Shown here: in pieces, positions 7,166 through 12,861 of the stretch
Position numbering within the stretch: the first letter of the stretch is position 1
Layout: each line of letters starts with the position of its first letter
Assembly: GCA_900555165.1 (NCBI GenBank)
Contig: USKE01000023.1
Span: forward strand, 1-13,328
Direction: 5' to 3'
DNA length: 13,328 bases
DNA from: an uncultured Porphyromonadaceae bacterium
GTDB lineage: Bacteria > Bacteroidota > Bacteroidia > Bacteroidales > Muribaculaceae
The notes under the pieces: model-generated
What the model was told of the DNA's origin: nothing
The model's input: the letters and a program-made list of their open reading frames with translations, nothing else
The model's database searches: none
Made by a program: the position numbers and the translations under genes

Positions 7166-8275
7166 TTACTGTATATGGAAATCACGCTCGAGCGCGTCAA
7201 GAATTTCCTGGGGATTGGGCACGATACCGCCCATGCGGCCGTAGTGGTAGACGGGCACGCTGTCGCCCACAGCGAGGCGCACATCTTCAATCATCTGGCC
7301 GGCGTTGATCTCCACGCAGAGTATGCCTTTCACCTTTTTGGCGGCCTCGGCAATAGCCTCGGTCGGGAAAGGCCACAGGGTGATGGGGCGGATAAGACCG
7401 ACCTTTATCCCCTTCTTGCGGGCATCCTCCATGGCTTTCTGGCAGATGCGGGCGATTGAGCCGAAGGCCACAATCAGGTATTCGGCATCATCGGTGTTCA
7501 CAGCCTCGTAACGCACCTCGTTCTTCTCGATCTCTCGGTATGTAGCCTGGAAACGGTGGTTGTTCACCTCCATGGCGGCCGAATCGAGTTCAAGCGATGT
7601 GATGATCACGGTGACCGAGGCTGTGTTCCCTTTCCCGGCGGCCCCGCCGTTCTTGCCGGTGACGGCCCAGGGGCACTCTGCGGCAACCTCTTCGTTGGTG
7701 CGGCGCGGGCGCTGGGGAGGCAGAACTACTTTCTCCATCATCTGGCCCACGACACCGTCGGCAAGAATCATGGCCGGAGTGCGGTATTTGAACGACAGGT
7801 CAAAGCCGAGACCGACGAAATCGGCCATCTCCTGCACTGTCGACGGGGCAAGCACGATGATGTGGTAGTCACCGTGACCGCCACCTTTGGTTGCCTGGAA
7901 ATAGTCGGCCTGCGAGGGCTGGATGGTACCCAGACCCGGGCCGCCGCGCATCACGTTCACGATAAGCGCGGGAAGCTCCGAGGCGGCCAGATACGAGATG
8001 CCCTCCTGCATGAGGCTCACACCGGGCGACGACGACGAGGTCATCACGGCCTTTCCGGCGGCGGCACCGCCGTAAACCATATTTATTGAAGCGACCTCGC
8101 TCTCGGCCTGGAGCACCACCATGCCGGTGGTCTCCCAGGGCATGAGGGCCTCGAGAGTCTCGAGCACCTCAGACTGCGGGGTGATGGGATATCCGAAATA
8201 GCCGTCGGCACCGTAGCGGATGGCGGCATGGGCAATCGCCTCGTTGCCCTTCATCAATTTTACATCTTCTTTCAT
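7166..8275 (-). CDS. 2-oxoacid:ferredoxin oxidoreductase, alpha subunit (VorB/KorA-like)
   Basis: The protein has 369 residues. The N-terminal pyrimidine-binding domain holds GYFGYPITPQSE (26-37) and AESEVASINMVYGGAAAGK, which carries the activating glutamate. The C-terminal part holds FGSIARI and VGLIRPITLWPFP, and ends with YGRMGGIVPNP, a tail typical of proteins annotated VorB. In anaerobic Bacteroidales such enzymes are thought to work in 2-oxoacid synthesis by reductive carboxylation and in branched-chain acid metabolism; that is family knowledge, not shown here. The start at 8275 gives the full N-terminal domain; an internal ATG lies at codon 8. It follows the ferredoxin gene by 30 bp. 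Confidence 0.95.
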   Translation of the reverse strand: MKEDVKLMKGNEAIAHAAIRYGADGYFGYPITPQSEVLETLEALMPWETTGMVVLQAESEVASINMVYGGAAAGKAVMTSSSSPGVSLMQEGISYLAASELPALIVNVMRGGPGLGTIQPSQADYFQATKGGGHGDYHIIVLAPSTVQEMADFVGLGFDLSFKYRTPAMILADGVVGQMMEKVVLPPQRPRRTNEEVAAECPWAVTGKNGGAAGKGNTASVTVIITSLELDSAAMEVNNHRFQATYREIEKNEVRYEAVNTDDAEYLIVAFGSIARICQKAMEDARKKGIKVGLIRPITLWPFPTEAIAEAAKKVKGILCVEINAGQMIEDVRLAVGDSVPVYHYGRMGGIVPNPQEILDALERDFHIQ

Positions 8276-8305
8276 CGGAAATTGATATGTTTATGAGGGT
8301 GACGA

Positions 8306-8536
8306 TTACTTTTCAACGACTTTGTATACCTCGATGCACGCGTCGGGGCACACAAGGGCACACGCGGCGCATCCGATACAAGCCTCCTCGTTGACAGGAT
8401 AGGCAAAATGATAACCGCGATCGTTCACCTCCTTGGGTTGAAGCGCCAGGCAGTCGCAGGGACAGGCCACGACACAGAGGTCGCATCCTTTGCAGCGCTC
8501 GCTGTCGATCGTCACAGCACCGTGGATTTTAGCCAT
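8306..8536 (-). CDS. Ferredoxin-type subunit (two [4Fe-4S]) of the 2-oxoacid oxidoreductase
   Basis: This small protein of 76 residues has two CxxCxxCxxxCP motifs: C15, C18, C21, C25 and C53, C56, C59, C63, enough for two [4Fe-4S] clusters. Three further cysteines (C27, C29, C67) lie nearby. It acts as the delta, electron-transfer subunit that passes electrons between the catalytic dimer and free ferredoxin. The start at 8536 (MAKIHGAV) is chosen because the 21 codons upstream are not ferredoxin-like. It is the first gene of the operon, about 150 bases after the predicted transcript start. Confidence 0.92.
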   Translation of the reverse strand: MAKIHGAVTIDSERCKGCDLCVVACPCDCLALQPKEVNDRGYHFAYPVNEEACIGCAACALVCPDACIEVYKVVEK

Positions 8537-8629
8537 GTTTCGATAATTATGGTTATTGAATAGTTTAAGGTTAGTCTCGTAAGCCACCGGCCATTCCACT
8601 AACCGGCAACGTTATATTTCTTAAGCAGG

Positions 8630-8677
8630 CCGAGGGGTCCTTCCCGGCGCATAAAAGCCGCTGAAGAACCCCTCCGG
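8630..8677 (-). promoter_or_regulatory. Long hairpin in the 5' leader of the oxidoreductase operon
   Basis: Bases 8630-8643 pair with 8663-8677 with one bulge and one mismatch (core GAGGGGT against ACCCCTC-type bases). An inner stem CGGC (8645-8648) pairs with GCCG (8657-8660) around loop GCATAAAA. The hairpin begins a few bases after the predicted start site. No U-tract follows on the minus strand, so it is not a normal terminator. It could stabilise the mRNA or respond to a regulator. Confidence 0.55.
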
Positions 8678-8688
8678 TTTCCAAAAGG

Positions 8689-8718
8689 CAAATTTAGTGA
8701 TAGTTTTGTAAATTGCAA
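8689..8718 (-). promoter_or_regulatory. Promoter of the oxidoreductase operon
   Basis: On the minus strand TTG (8718-8716), 19 bases, then TAAATTTG (8696-8689) fits the Bacteroidetes consensus exactly and matches the rpoN promoter in spacing and -7 sequence. The predicted start is near 8683, leaving a leader of about 147 bases. Confidence 0.7.
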
Positions 8719-8795
8719 CACTTTTTAGCAATCTTAACATTTTGCGCAAACTCCCCGCTTTTTTGCACATTTCTTCACCCGGCAGATATAAAGAC

Positions 8796-8826
8796 GCCAT
8801 CGCCGGCATACATTACCGGCGATGGC
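8796..8826 (-). terminator. Hairpin terminator of the truncated minus-strand gene
   Basis: GCCATCGCCGG (8796-8806) pairs perfectly with CCGGCGATGGC (8816-8826) around a 9-base loop. On the minus strand GTCTTTATAT follows, a weak U-tract. It lies 60 bp after the stop of the gene remnant and upstream of the oxidoreductase promoter. Confidence 0.6.
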
Positions 8827-8886
8827 ATCGTGTATGAAAAGTGTGTGTTTTATAGTTCCGTATTATGGCTCAGGGCGGTTACCGGG

Positions 8887-9069
8887 TCATTTCAGCATGA
8901 CTTTCTCGGCCTGTGTGCCCTGGCGGCGGATGAAGATGCCGGCCGAGGGGTTGGCCACGCGGCACCCGTCGACGGTATACCATTCCACGGGGCACGCCGA
9001 GTTGTCGACCTCTCCGGGGTCACAAAGCCAAACGGCAAAATCAAGCAAATCGCTGAAACTAAGACAGTT
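8887..9069 (-). pseudogene. C-terminal remnant of a probable secreted or surface protein
   Basis: The minus-strand frame between a stop at 9072-9070 and the stop at 8889-8887 encodes about 60 residues without a suitable start. Its last part, VEWYTVDGCRVANPSAG then IFIRRQGTQAEKVMLK, resembles the C-terminal tail (Y-x-x-x-G-x-x-V-x-N-P-x-x-G-I-y-I-x-R-x-G ... K-V-x-x-K) of large secreted Bacteroidales proteins sorted by type IX-like secretion. Clear similarity stops near 9030-9050, next to a perfect hairpin and the mobile island. The 5' part was probably displaced when the island arrived. The family likeness is from memory of such tails. The assignment as a remnant is inference. Confidence 0.6.
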
Positions 9070-9079
9070 TCAGCGATTT
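9047..9079 (+). terminator. Perfect bidirectional hairpin at the edge of the mobile island
   Basis: AAATCGCTGAAACT (9047-9060) pairs with AGTTTCAGCGATTT (9066-9079), a 14-bp perfect stem with loop AAGAC. On the plus strand it runs into TTTTTG, a normal U-tract; on the minus strand it ends ATTTGC. It may insulate the island from host transcription and lies where the gene remnant loses its similarity. Confidence 0.6.
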
Positions 9080-9138
9080 TTGTAATATCCCTATCCGGCA
9101 GAATAAAGTATATTGTAGGGTTAAGAGGTGTGCAATTC

Positions 9139-9507
9139 GTGAACAGCCGGAATCGTGAACAGTTTGTTCACGATGGCAACCTCTCCAAACGTAACTTCTT
9201 AATATTCTGCATTTTTTCTGCGATTTGTCAACCTAAAAGTGGGGGCGGCATACGCTCCGCAAGGTTCAAAACCCCACTTTTCGGGCATTTTGAGTTGATT
9301 TCAGCCGAATTTTAACATCAATTTAGAAATTTAACTGTATGATGTCTTATTAAGCTGCATTTTTAACTCTTTTACGCCGGTATCGTAGGAATCTGGAAAG
9401 CCACCATTCGTGAACAAGGTGGCAGACCGGTGAAATATGATGAAGTTGACGAAAAATAACCGTGAACAGATTTATGAACACCGGTTCCTGTTCACGGAGC
9501 TGTTCAC
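9139..9507. repeat. Eight GTGAACA sites in two clusters upstream of the integrase
   Basis: Forward copies are at 9139-9145, 9155-9161, 9410-9416, 9462-9468 and 9474-9480 (the last is ATGAACA). Inverted copies, TGTTCAC, are at 9165-9171, 9489-9495 and 9501-9507. Most extend to CGTGAACAG. The first cluster includes CGTGAACA-GTT-TGTTCACG, a perfect 8-bp palindrome arm pair. The second cluster ends 41 bases before the putative -33 element of the integrase promoter. They look like binding sites for the integrase (arm sites), an excisionase or a repressor. The non-coding stretch 9080-9606 otherwise holds one hairpin and the promoter. Confidence 0.75.
9235..9281. repeat. Inverted repeat between the two GTGAACA clusters
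   Basis: AAAAGTGGGG (9235-9244) pairs with CCCCACTTTT (9272-9281), and inside it GCGG (9245-9248) pairs with CCGC (9257-9260). The outer stem ends in TTTT on both strands, so it could be a bidirectional terminator. It could equally be part of the recombination site, because it lies between the two clusters of repeated sites. Confidence 0.5.
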
Positions 9508-9547
9508 TGAATTTGCCATACAGCACTGATTTTGGGGTTCTTGCCTA

Positions 9548-9578
9548 TTGTGAAATTGGGCGAAAATGATTATATTTA
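9548..9578 (+). promoter_or_regulatory. Putative integrase promoter
   Basis: TTG (9548-9550), 20 bases, then TATATTTA (9571-9578) matches TTG-N19-21-TAnnTTTG in all but the last base. It would start transcription near 9585, about 22 bases before ATG 9607, which argues against the upstream ATG at 9532. Confidence 0.45.
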
Positions 9579-9606
9579 TGTAACCATTAAACCACAATTT
9601 CAAATT

Positions 9607-10557
9607 ATGTTACATGATTCGTATTTCACTCTCTCGTTCATTGCAAGGAAGGCGCGAGCCCTCCGCAACGGAGAGTATCCGATTTTTGTCCGCATTACCG
9701 TCAGCGGTCAAATCTCGGAAATGAACCTCGGCCGCAGCGTCGCCCCGGAGAACTGGGATCAGAAGCGTGCCATGTCGAAAGGGCGCTCGCGCCGTGACCT
9801 CGAACTTAACAAGTATATCGAGGTAGTCAAAGCCAGATTTCTCGAAATCCACAATATGCTTGTGAGGGAAGGAAAGATGGTGAATCCGAAAATACTCCGT
9901 GATCATTTCCTCGGAACAGTCGAGAAGCCGAAGATGCTCTGTGATGTATTCCGCGAGGCCAACGAAAAGCGAAAGGAGGAACTTGACCGCGGCGATATAG
10001 TCAAAGCCACCTATCAGCGATGGACACGTTGCGTCGATTATCTTGAGGAGTTCCTCAGACTGACGCAAAACATGGAGGACATTCCCATCAAGGATGTCAC
10101 ATCCGGACTTATTGACGACTTCGAACATTTTCTCCGGATGAAGAAGTCCTGCGCCAACAATGCCGCTGTCCGTTATATCCGTTGCGTTAAAAACGTGATG
10201 CAGTATGCGATGGCGCACAAGTGGATTACCCACGACCCGTTCATCGGTAAGAAGTATCAGCGTACATACACAGAGCGTCAGTATCTGACGGAGAATGAAC
10301 TCAAGTCAGTGATGGAACTCGACCTCAAAGCACTGCCCCGCCTTGAAGTCGTGCGCGATACTTTCGTGTTCTGCTGTTTCACCGGTCTGGCGTTCTGTGA
10401 CATCAAGTCACTGCTGCGTTCAAACATAACCACTGACAGCGAGGGCAACACATGGATACGCAAAGCCCGTGAGAAAACAGGTGAGATGAGTATAATGGGT
10501 CAAGCCGAAATTTCGGTGCATTTGTTAAATCCGGGCGAATGGAGTGTTAAAAATTAG
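9607..10557 (+). pseudogene. Tyrosine integrase, N-terminal part, interrupted by an IS at residue 297
   Basis: Residues 1-296 are native and the frame then reads 20 codons into the IS before a stop. The N-terminal SAM-like arm domain begins with MLHDSYFTLSFIARKARALR and the core-binding domain spans about 110-215. The catalytic domain begins near YLTENELKSV (226-235). FCCFTGLAFCDIKSLL (255-270) is the site where most tyrosine recombinases have the first catalytic arginine; here it is A262, as in several Bacteroides integrases such as IntDOT, known to lack this arginine. WIRKAREKTG (283-292) is the beta-hairpin lysine region. The HxxR, LGH and tyrosine lie in the other fragment, so this piece cannot be active. 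The start at 9607 is preferred because homology begins there and the likely promoter lies downstream of 9532. Confidence 0.9.
10489..10521. repeat. Left target duplication and terminal inverted repeat of the IS
   Basis: The 8-bp duplication AGTATAAT (10489-10496) is followed by a 25-bp terminal repeat (10497-10521) starting GGGTCAAGCCGAAAT. It matches the reverse complement of the right end at 23 of 25 positions. Confidence 0.93.
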
Positions 10558-11519
10558 GCGTATAGCTTGACGAGCCTGAAGATGAAAAAATCACGGTCAC
10601 GGACACCTCGCATCTGGGAGCGGAAGATCTTGACCTTAGAGTTGAAGGCTTCGGCCGAGGCATTGGTCGCGCGACGCCGGAAGTAGTTGAGGATAGTGGG
10701 GGCGTGGTTCTTGAAAGTCTTGATTACAGAGCGGAAGTTGTTGTTGGCCAGTGCTGACACCTTTTCATACCATTCGTTCATTTTTCCCATGGCTTTTGTC
10801 GGAGAGATTTTGGAGTTGAATATGCGGCGCAAATCCATAGCCAGGCGGTATGCGGCTTTAAGTATGGGATAGTGTTTGAACAAAATGTTTGCGCGATGAC
10901 GCTGTATGTCAGTCCATTTATTCTGCGACATCATAAGTGTGTGCTTGCTGCGGGCAAGTATCTGGCGCATGGTCTCGCCGTTGGAGTATGTCGCAGGAGG
11001 CACAGCTTTGTCTCGGTCGTTTTCTTCGGCGATAAGCTGACGGCGTATGTCGATACGGATTTCATCAACAGCCTCATTATGGACCTGTTGCACGTGGAAG
11101 CGGTCATTGACAACATGTGCGTTGTAGAACACCTCGGCGGCTATCAGCATCATTGACGGCGACAAGTCGCAGGTCACTTCTTTCACTTTGCGTCTGACAG
11201 ACTTGCCCATCGCACCTATGAGTATGGAGATGATTTCGTCGCTTTTCGTGCCCGGAATTGCAGCGGCAAGAGTACCCCTGCCGCCGTGGCCATCCTTGTT
11301 GGTCAGGAAAGTCCACACCTCACCATTGCTCAGGCAGGTCTCGTCAAGGCTCATGTACGGCCCGATGTTGGCAGTGTTGAAGTAAAACCCACAACAGAGT
11401 TCGTTCTCGCACCACTGGGCGTAGCCGCTCAGCTTATTGCGGTACAAGTCAGCGAAATACTTGCCGTTTACGCAGTACATCTGCGCTATGTGCTTAATCG
11501 ACAGGGCTGTCGTCTCCAC
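10554..11519 (-). CDS. DDE transposase of the ISAon1/ISL3-type element (second ORF)
   Basis: The protein has about 321 residues. SLDETCLSNGEVWTFLTNK holds the first catalytic aspartate (in DETCL), VTCDLSPSM and VVNDRFHVQQ the second-aspartate region, and NASAEAFNSKVKIFRSQMRG the glutamate. The C-terminus VRDRDFFIFRLVKLYA matches the ISL3 pattern. The frame opens after a TAA at 11531-11529. The first possible start is GTG 11519 and the first ATG is 13 codons later. It overlaps the first ORF by 26 bases in the +1 frame, so it is made by re-initiation, coupling or slippage. The stop lies 57 bases inside the left end of the IS. Confidence 0.9.
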   Translation of the reverse strand: METTALSIKHIAQMYCVNGKYFADLYRNKLSGYAQWCENELCCGFYFNTANIGPYMSLDETCLSNGEVWTFLTNKDGHGGRGTLAAAIPGTKSDEIISILIGAMGKSVRRKVKEVTCDLSPSMMLIAAEVFYNAHVVNDRFHVQQVHNEAVDEIRIDIRRQLIAEENDRDKAVPPATYSNGETMRQILARSKHTLMMSQNKWTDIQRHRANILFKHYPILKAAYRLAMDLRRIFNSKISPTKAMGKMNEWYEKVSALANNNFRSVIKTFKNHAPTILNYFRRRATNASAEAFNSKVKIFRSQMRGVRDRDFFIFRLVKLYA

Positions 11520-11865
11520 CTTCGTCTTTTAAAAAAGCCACGAACTCGGCACTGAGTCGTGTCCCTTCCTCGTTGGGAAGCTCAAGGTTGTAGGAGTATA
11601 TCTCGTTTGTTTTCCTGTCCCACCATTTGTTCTTGCGCATATGAAGATATACAGGCCTGCCACGCATGGGATAATCCTGTATCGTTACATAATCCGTGTA
11701 TCCACGGGCCACTATGTCGGGATTGCGGTAATCCTCGTCCGACAGCTTCTTCTTCTCATCAAGCCATATATCGTATGACTGGTCGGTACGTTCGAAACGC
11801 ACCATCTCAAACCGTTCATCCATCCCCTCGGGAAGGCACATCCATATTGCATCTGCTATTTTCAT
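11494..11865 (-). CDS. ISAon1-type transposase N-terminal region protein (first ORF)
   Basis: This 123-residue charged protein matches the small proteins that precede ISAon1-family transposases in Bacteroidales. MKIADAIWMCLPEGMDERF opens it and TIQDYPMRGRPVYLHMRKNKWWDR is central. The latter may be a DNA-binding region, but this is not certain. A perfect -7 box TAAATTTG lies on the minus strand at 11877-11870, only four bases before the ATG. The mRNA would then be nearly leaderless, unless another promoter is used; no good -33 element is seen. The run TTTTTTAAAA near its end (11536-11527) lies just before the overlap with the second ORF. Confidence 0.85.
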   Translation of the reverse strand: MKIADAIWMCLPEGMDERFEMVRFERTDQSYDIWLDEKKKLSDEDYRNPDIVARGYTDYVTIQDYPMRGRPVYLHMRKNKWWDRKTNEIYSYNLELPNEEGTRLSAEFVAFLKDEGGDDSPVD

Positions 11866-11895
11866 GATGCAAATTTAACACTTTCCACAAAATTT

Positions 11896-11928
11896 ATGCA
11901 CCGGGATTTCGGCTTGACCCAGTATAAT
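11896..11928. repeat. Right terminal inverted repeat and target duplication of the IS
   Basis: The terminal repeat (11896-11920) ends ATTTCGGCTTGACCC, followed by AGTATAAT (11921-11928), the same 8 bp as at 10489-10496. Confidence 0.93.
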
Positions 11929-12274
11929 CCCTATGCTGGCGGTACCCCGAAAGATTGCGGAAAAATATGCCGGACATCCGACAGTTCTCCAGAAAGATGT
12001 GGTGCTTCCGGTCATAACCAACCAGAAGATGAACGCATATCTCAAAGAGATAGCAGATCTTGCGAGAGTGGAGAAGCATCTTACAACCCATCTGGCGCGC
12101 CATACCTTTGCGACACTGTCGTTGAGCAACCATGTACCGATCGAGAGCATTTCAAAAATGCTCGGACATTCCGACATACGCACAACACAGATATACGCCA
12201 AGACGCAGGACAAAACCATCTATGAGGATATGGAATTCATGCGTCACAAATTTGATTGCGCCATGATGAACTGA
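11929..12274 (+). pseudogene. Tyrosine integrase, C-terminal part, cut off by the IS
   Basis: This continues the integrase from the middle of codon 297 and carries residues 298-411 of the rebuilt protein. LAVPRKIAEKYAG opens it. HLAR (H351, R354, in TTHLARHTFATL) holds the second histidine-arginine pair. LGH (H377, in KMLGHSDIRTTQIYAK) and the nucleophile Y386 complete the active site. An internal ATG at 11933 allows a 113-residue product but it would lack the rest of the enzyme. The rebuilt 411-residue length is normal for Bacteroides integrases. A hairpin terminator follows at 12295. Confidence 0.92.
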
Positions 12275-12294
12275 CATCCGTTCCACCCCAAAAA

Positions 12295-12333
12295 GACAAT
12301 GGCAACCAGGCGATAAGTCGGGTTGCCATTGTC
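12295..12333. terminator. Bidirectional terminator between the integrase and the HTH genes
   Basis: GACAATGGCAACC (12295-12307) pairs perfectly with GGTTGCCATTGTC (12321-12333) around a 13-base loop. AAAAA precedes it and ATTATTAC follows. It lies between convergent genes, the integrase stop at 12274 and the HTH gene stop at 12353. Confidence 0.7.
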
Positions 12334-12352
12334 ATTATTACAAAAGTCGCTC

Positions 12353-12646
12353 TCAGTCGAATTTCGGGCGATAGTTGGATTGCAGGAAGATTTCTATATC
12401 TTCCTCGGCGTAGAGGATTTTGCCATCAAGACGATAATATGAGATTATACCACGGTCGCGGTAGTCCTGTGTTGTGCGTCGGCACACTCCTAATAGTTCC
12501 GAAAGCATGGCGTCCGTGATGAAACGCCTGCCGTGGAGCAATGGGTGGTACTCATCTCTCAACTTTTGGCACATCTCAGTAATATCGTCTGCTTGGGCTG
12601 TTAGACGCACTATGCGTGGGTCGGTAGCGGTGACTGTTTCTTTCAT
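12353..12646 (-). CDS. Small helix-turn-helix protein, excisionase-like
   Basis: This 97-residue protein has a MerR/excisionase-type winged HTH in its C-terminal half. FITDAMLSELLGVCRRTTQD (43-62) holds the recognition helices. YRDRGIISYYRLDGKILY forms the wing and EEDIEIFLQSNYRPKF is the tail. Such HTH_17 proteins occur as tandem pairs beside integrases in Bacteroides elements and act in excision (as Xis2c/Xis2d of CTnDOT do) or in regulation. Its ATG overlaps the stop of the upstream HTH gene in ATGA, so the two are co-translated. It runs towards the integrase. Its function as an excisionase is inferred from size and context. Confidence 0.8.
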   Translation of the reverse strand: MKETVTATDPRIVRLTAQADDITEMCQKLRDEYHPLLHGRRFITDAMLSELLGVCRRTTQDYRDRGIISYYRLDGKILYAEEDIEIFLQSNYRPKFD

Positions 12647-12861
12647 TGCCTATCTCCTTCCTCTTTGACGATGAGCCGGGCAATGTCATCGCCCTTGAAC
12701 TGCGAGAGCCTTCCGAGATGCAAGAATCCGATTTTGCCGCGCTCTTTCATAGTGCGCAACTTTCGCTCGGATATATGCAGGTAATCACAGGTCTGCTTTG
12801 TGGTAAGCCAGTCTGACAACTTCTTGTCGCGCAACTGTTCATGAGACTGTCTAACAACCAA
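12643..12861 (-). CDS. Second small helix-turn-helix protein, apparently with its 5' end replaced
   Basis: About 66-72 residues make a complete HTH_17-type domain: WLTTKQTCDYLHISERKLRT, then MKERGKIGFLHLGRLSQFK and the tail DDIARLIVKEE. No ATG or GTG lies in frame upstream of this domain; the only candidate starts are TTG codons, one at 12861. Bases beyond about 12843 seem to belong to the end of the IS1182-type element. The native start was therefore probably lost and the gene may now be read from inside the IS, or may be silent. ATG 12842-12840 is in another frame. It overlaps the next HTH gene by 4 bases. Confidence 0.65.
   Translation of the reverse strand: MVVRQSHEQLRDKKLSDWLTTKQTCDYLHISERKLRTMKERGKIGFLHLGRLSQFKGDDIARLIVKEEGDRQ

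Larger units (their letters stand above)
10497..11920 (-). mobile_element. Complete 1424-bp insertion sequence of the ISAon1/ISL3 type
   Basis: Both ends carry 25-bp inverted repeats (23/25 identical), and the element is flanked by an exact 8-bp direct repeat, AGTATAAT, the duplication length usual for ISL3-like elements. Inside are two minus-strand genes, a small N-terminal protein and a DDE transposase. It interrupts the integrase gene between codons 296 and 298. Deleting the element and one duplication restores the frame exactly. Both ORFs are open, so the IS may still be active, and the insertion looks recent. Confidence 0.93.

Noticed and set aside
6403..7308. Plus-strand open frame of 301 codons opposite the beta subunit
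   Set aside because: Antisense shadow of the TPP-binding subunit; no recognisable domain, and it crosses two real genes.
8621..8809. Minus-strand open frame of 62 codons upstream of the ferredoxin
   Set aside because: It covers the predicted promoter and the leader hairpin and its sequence looks non-coding.
8713..9315. Plus-strand open frame of 200 codons
   Set aside because: It crosses the operon promoter, a hairpin, the antisense gene remnant and a terminator; no domain is seen, while the minus strand shows a recognisable protein tail.
9139..9507. GTGAACA copies as plasmid-type replication iterons
   Set aside because: There is no replication initiator gene nearby, spacing is irregular and both orientations occur; sites for integrase or regulator binding fit better.
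9532..9606. Earlier integrase start, 25 codons upstream
   Set aside because: Those codons are not integrase-like and lie before or within the predicted promoter; homology begins at 9607.
11527..11536. -1 programmed frameshift at T TTT TTA in the IS
   Set aside because: The heptamer is perfect, but the transposase lies in the +1 frame relative to the first ORF, so a -1 slip would not join them.
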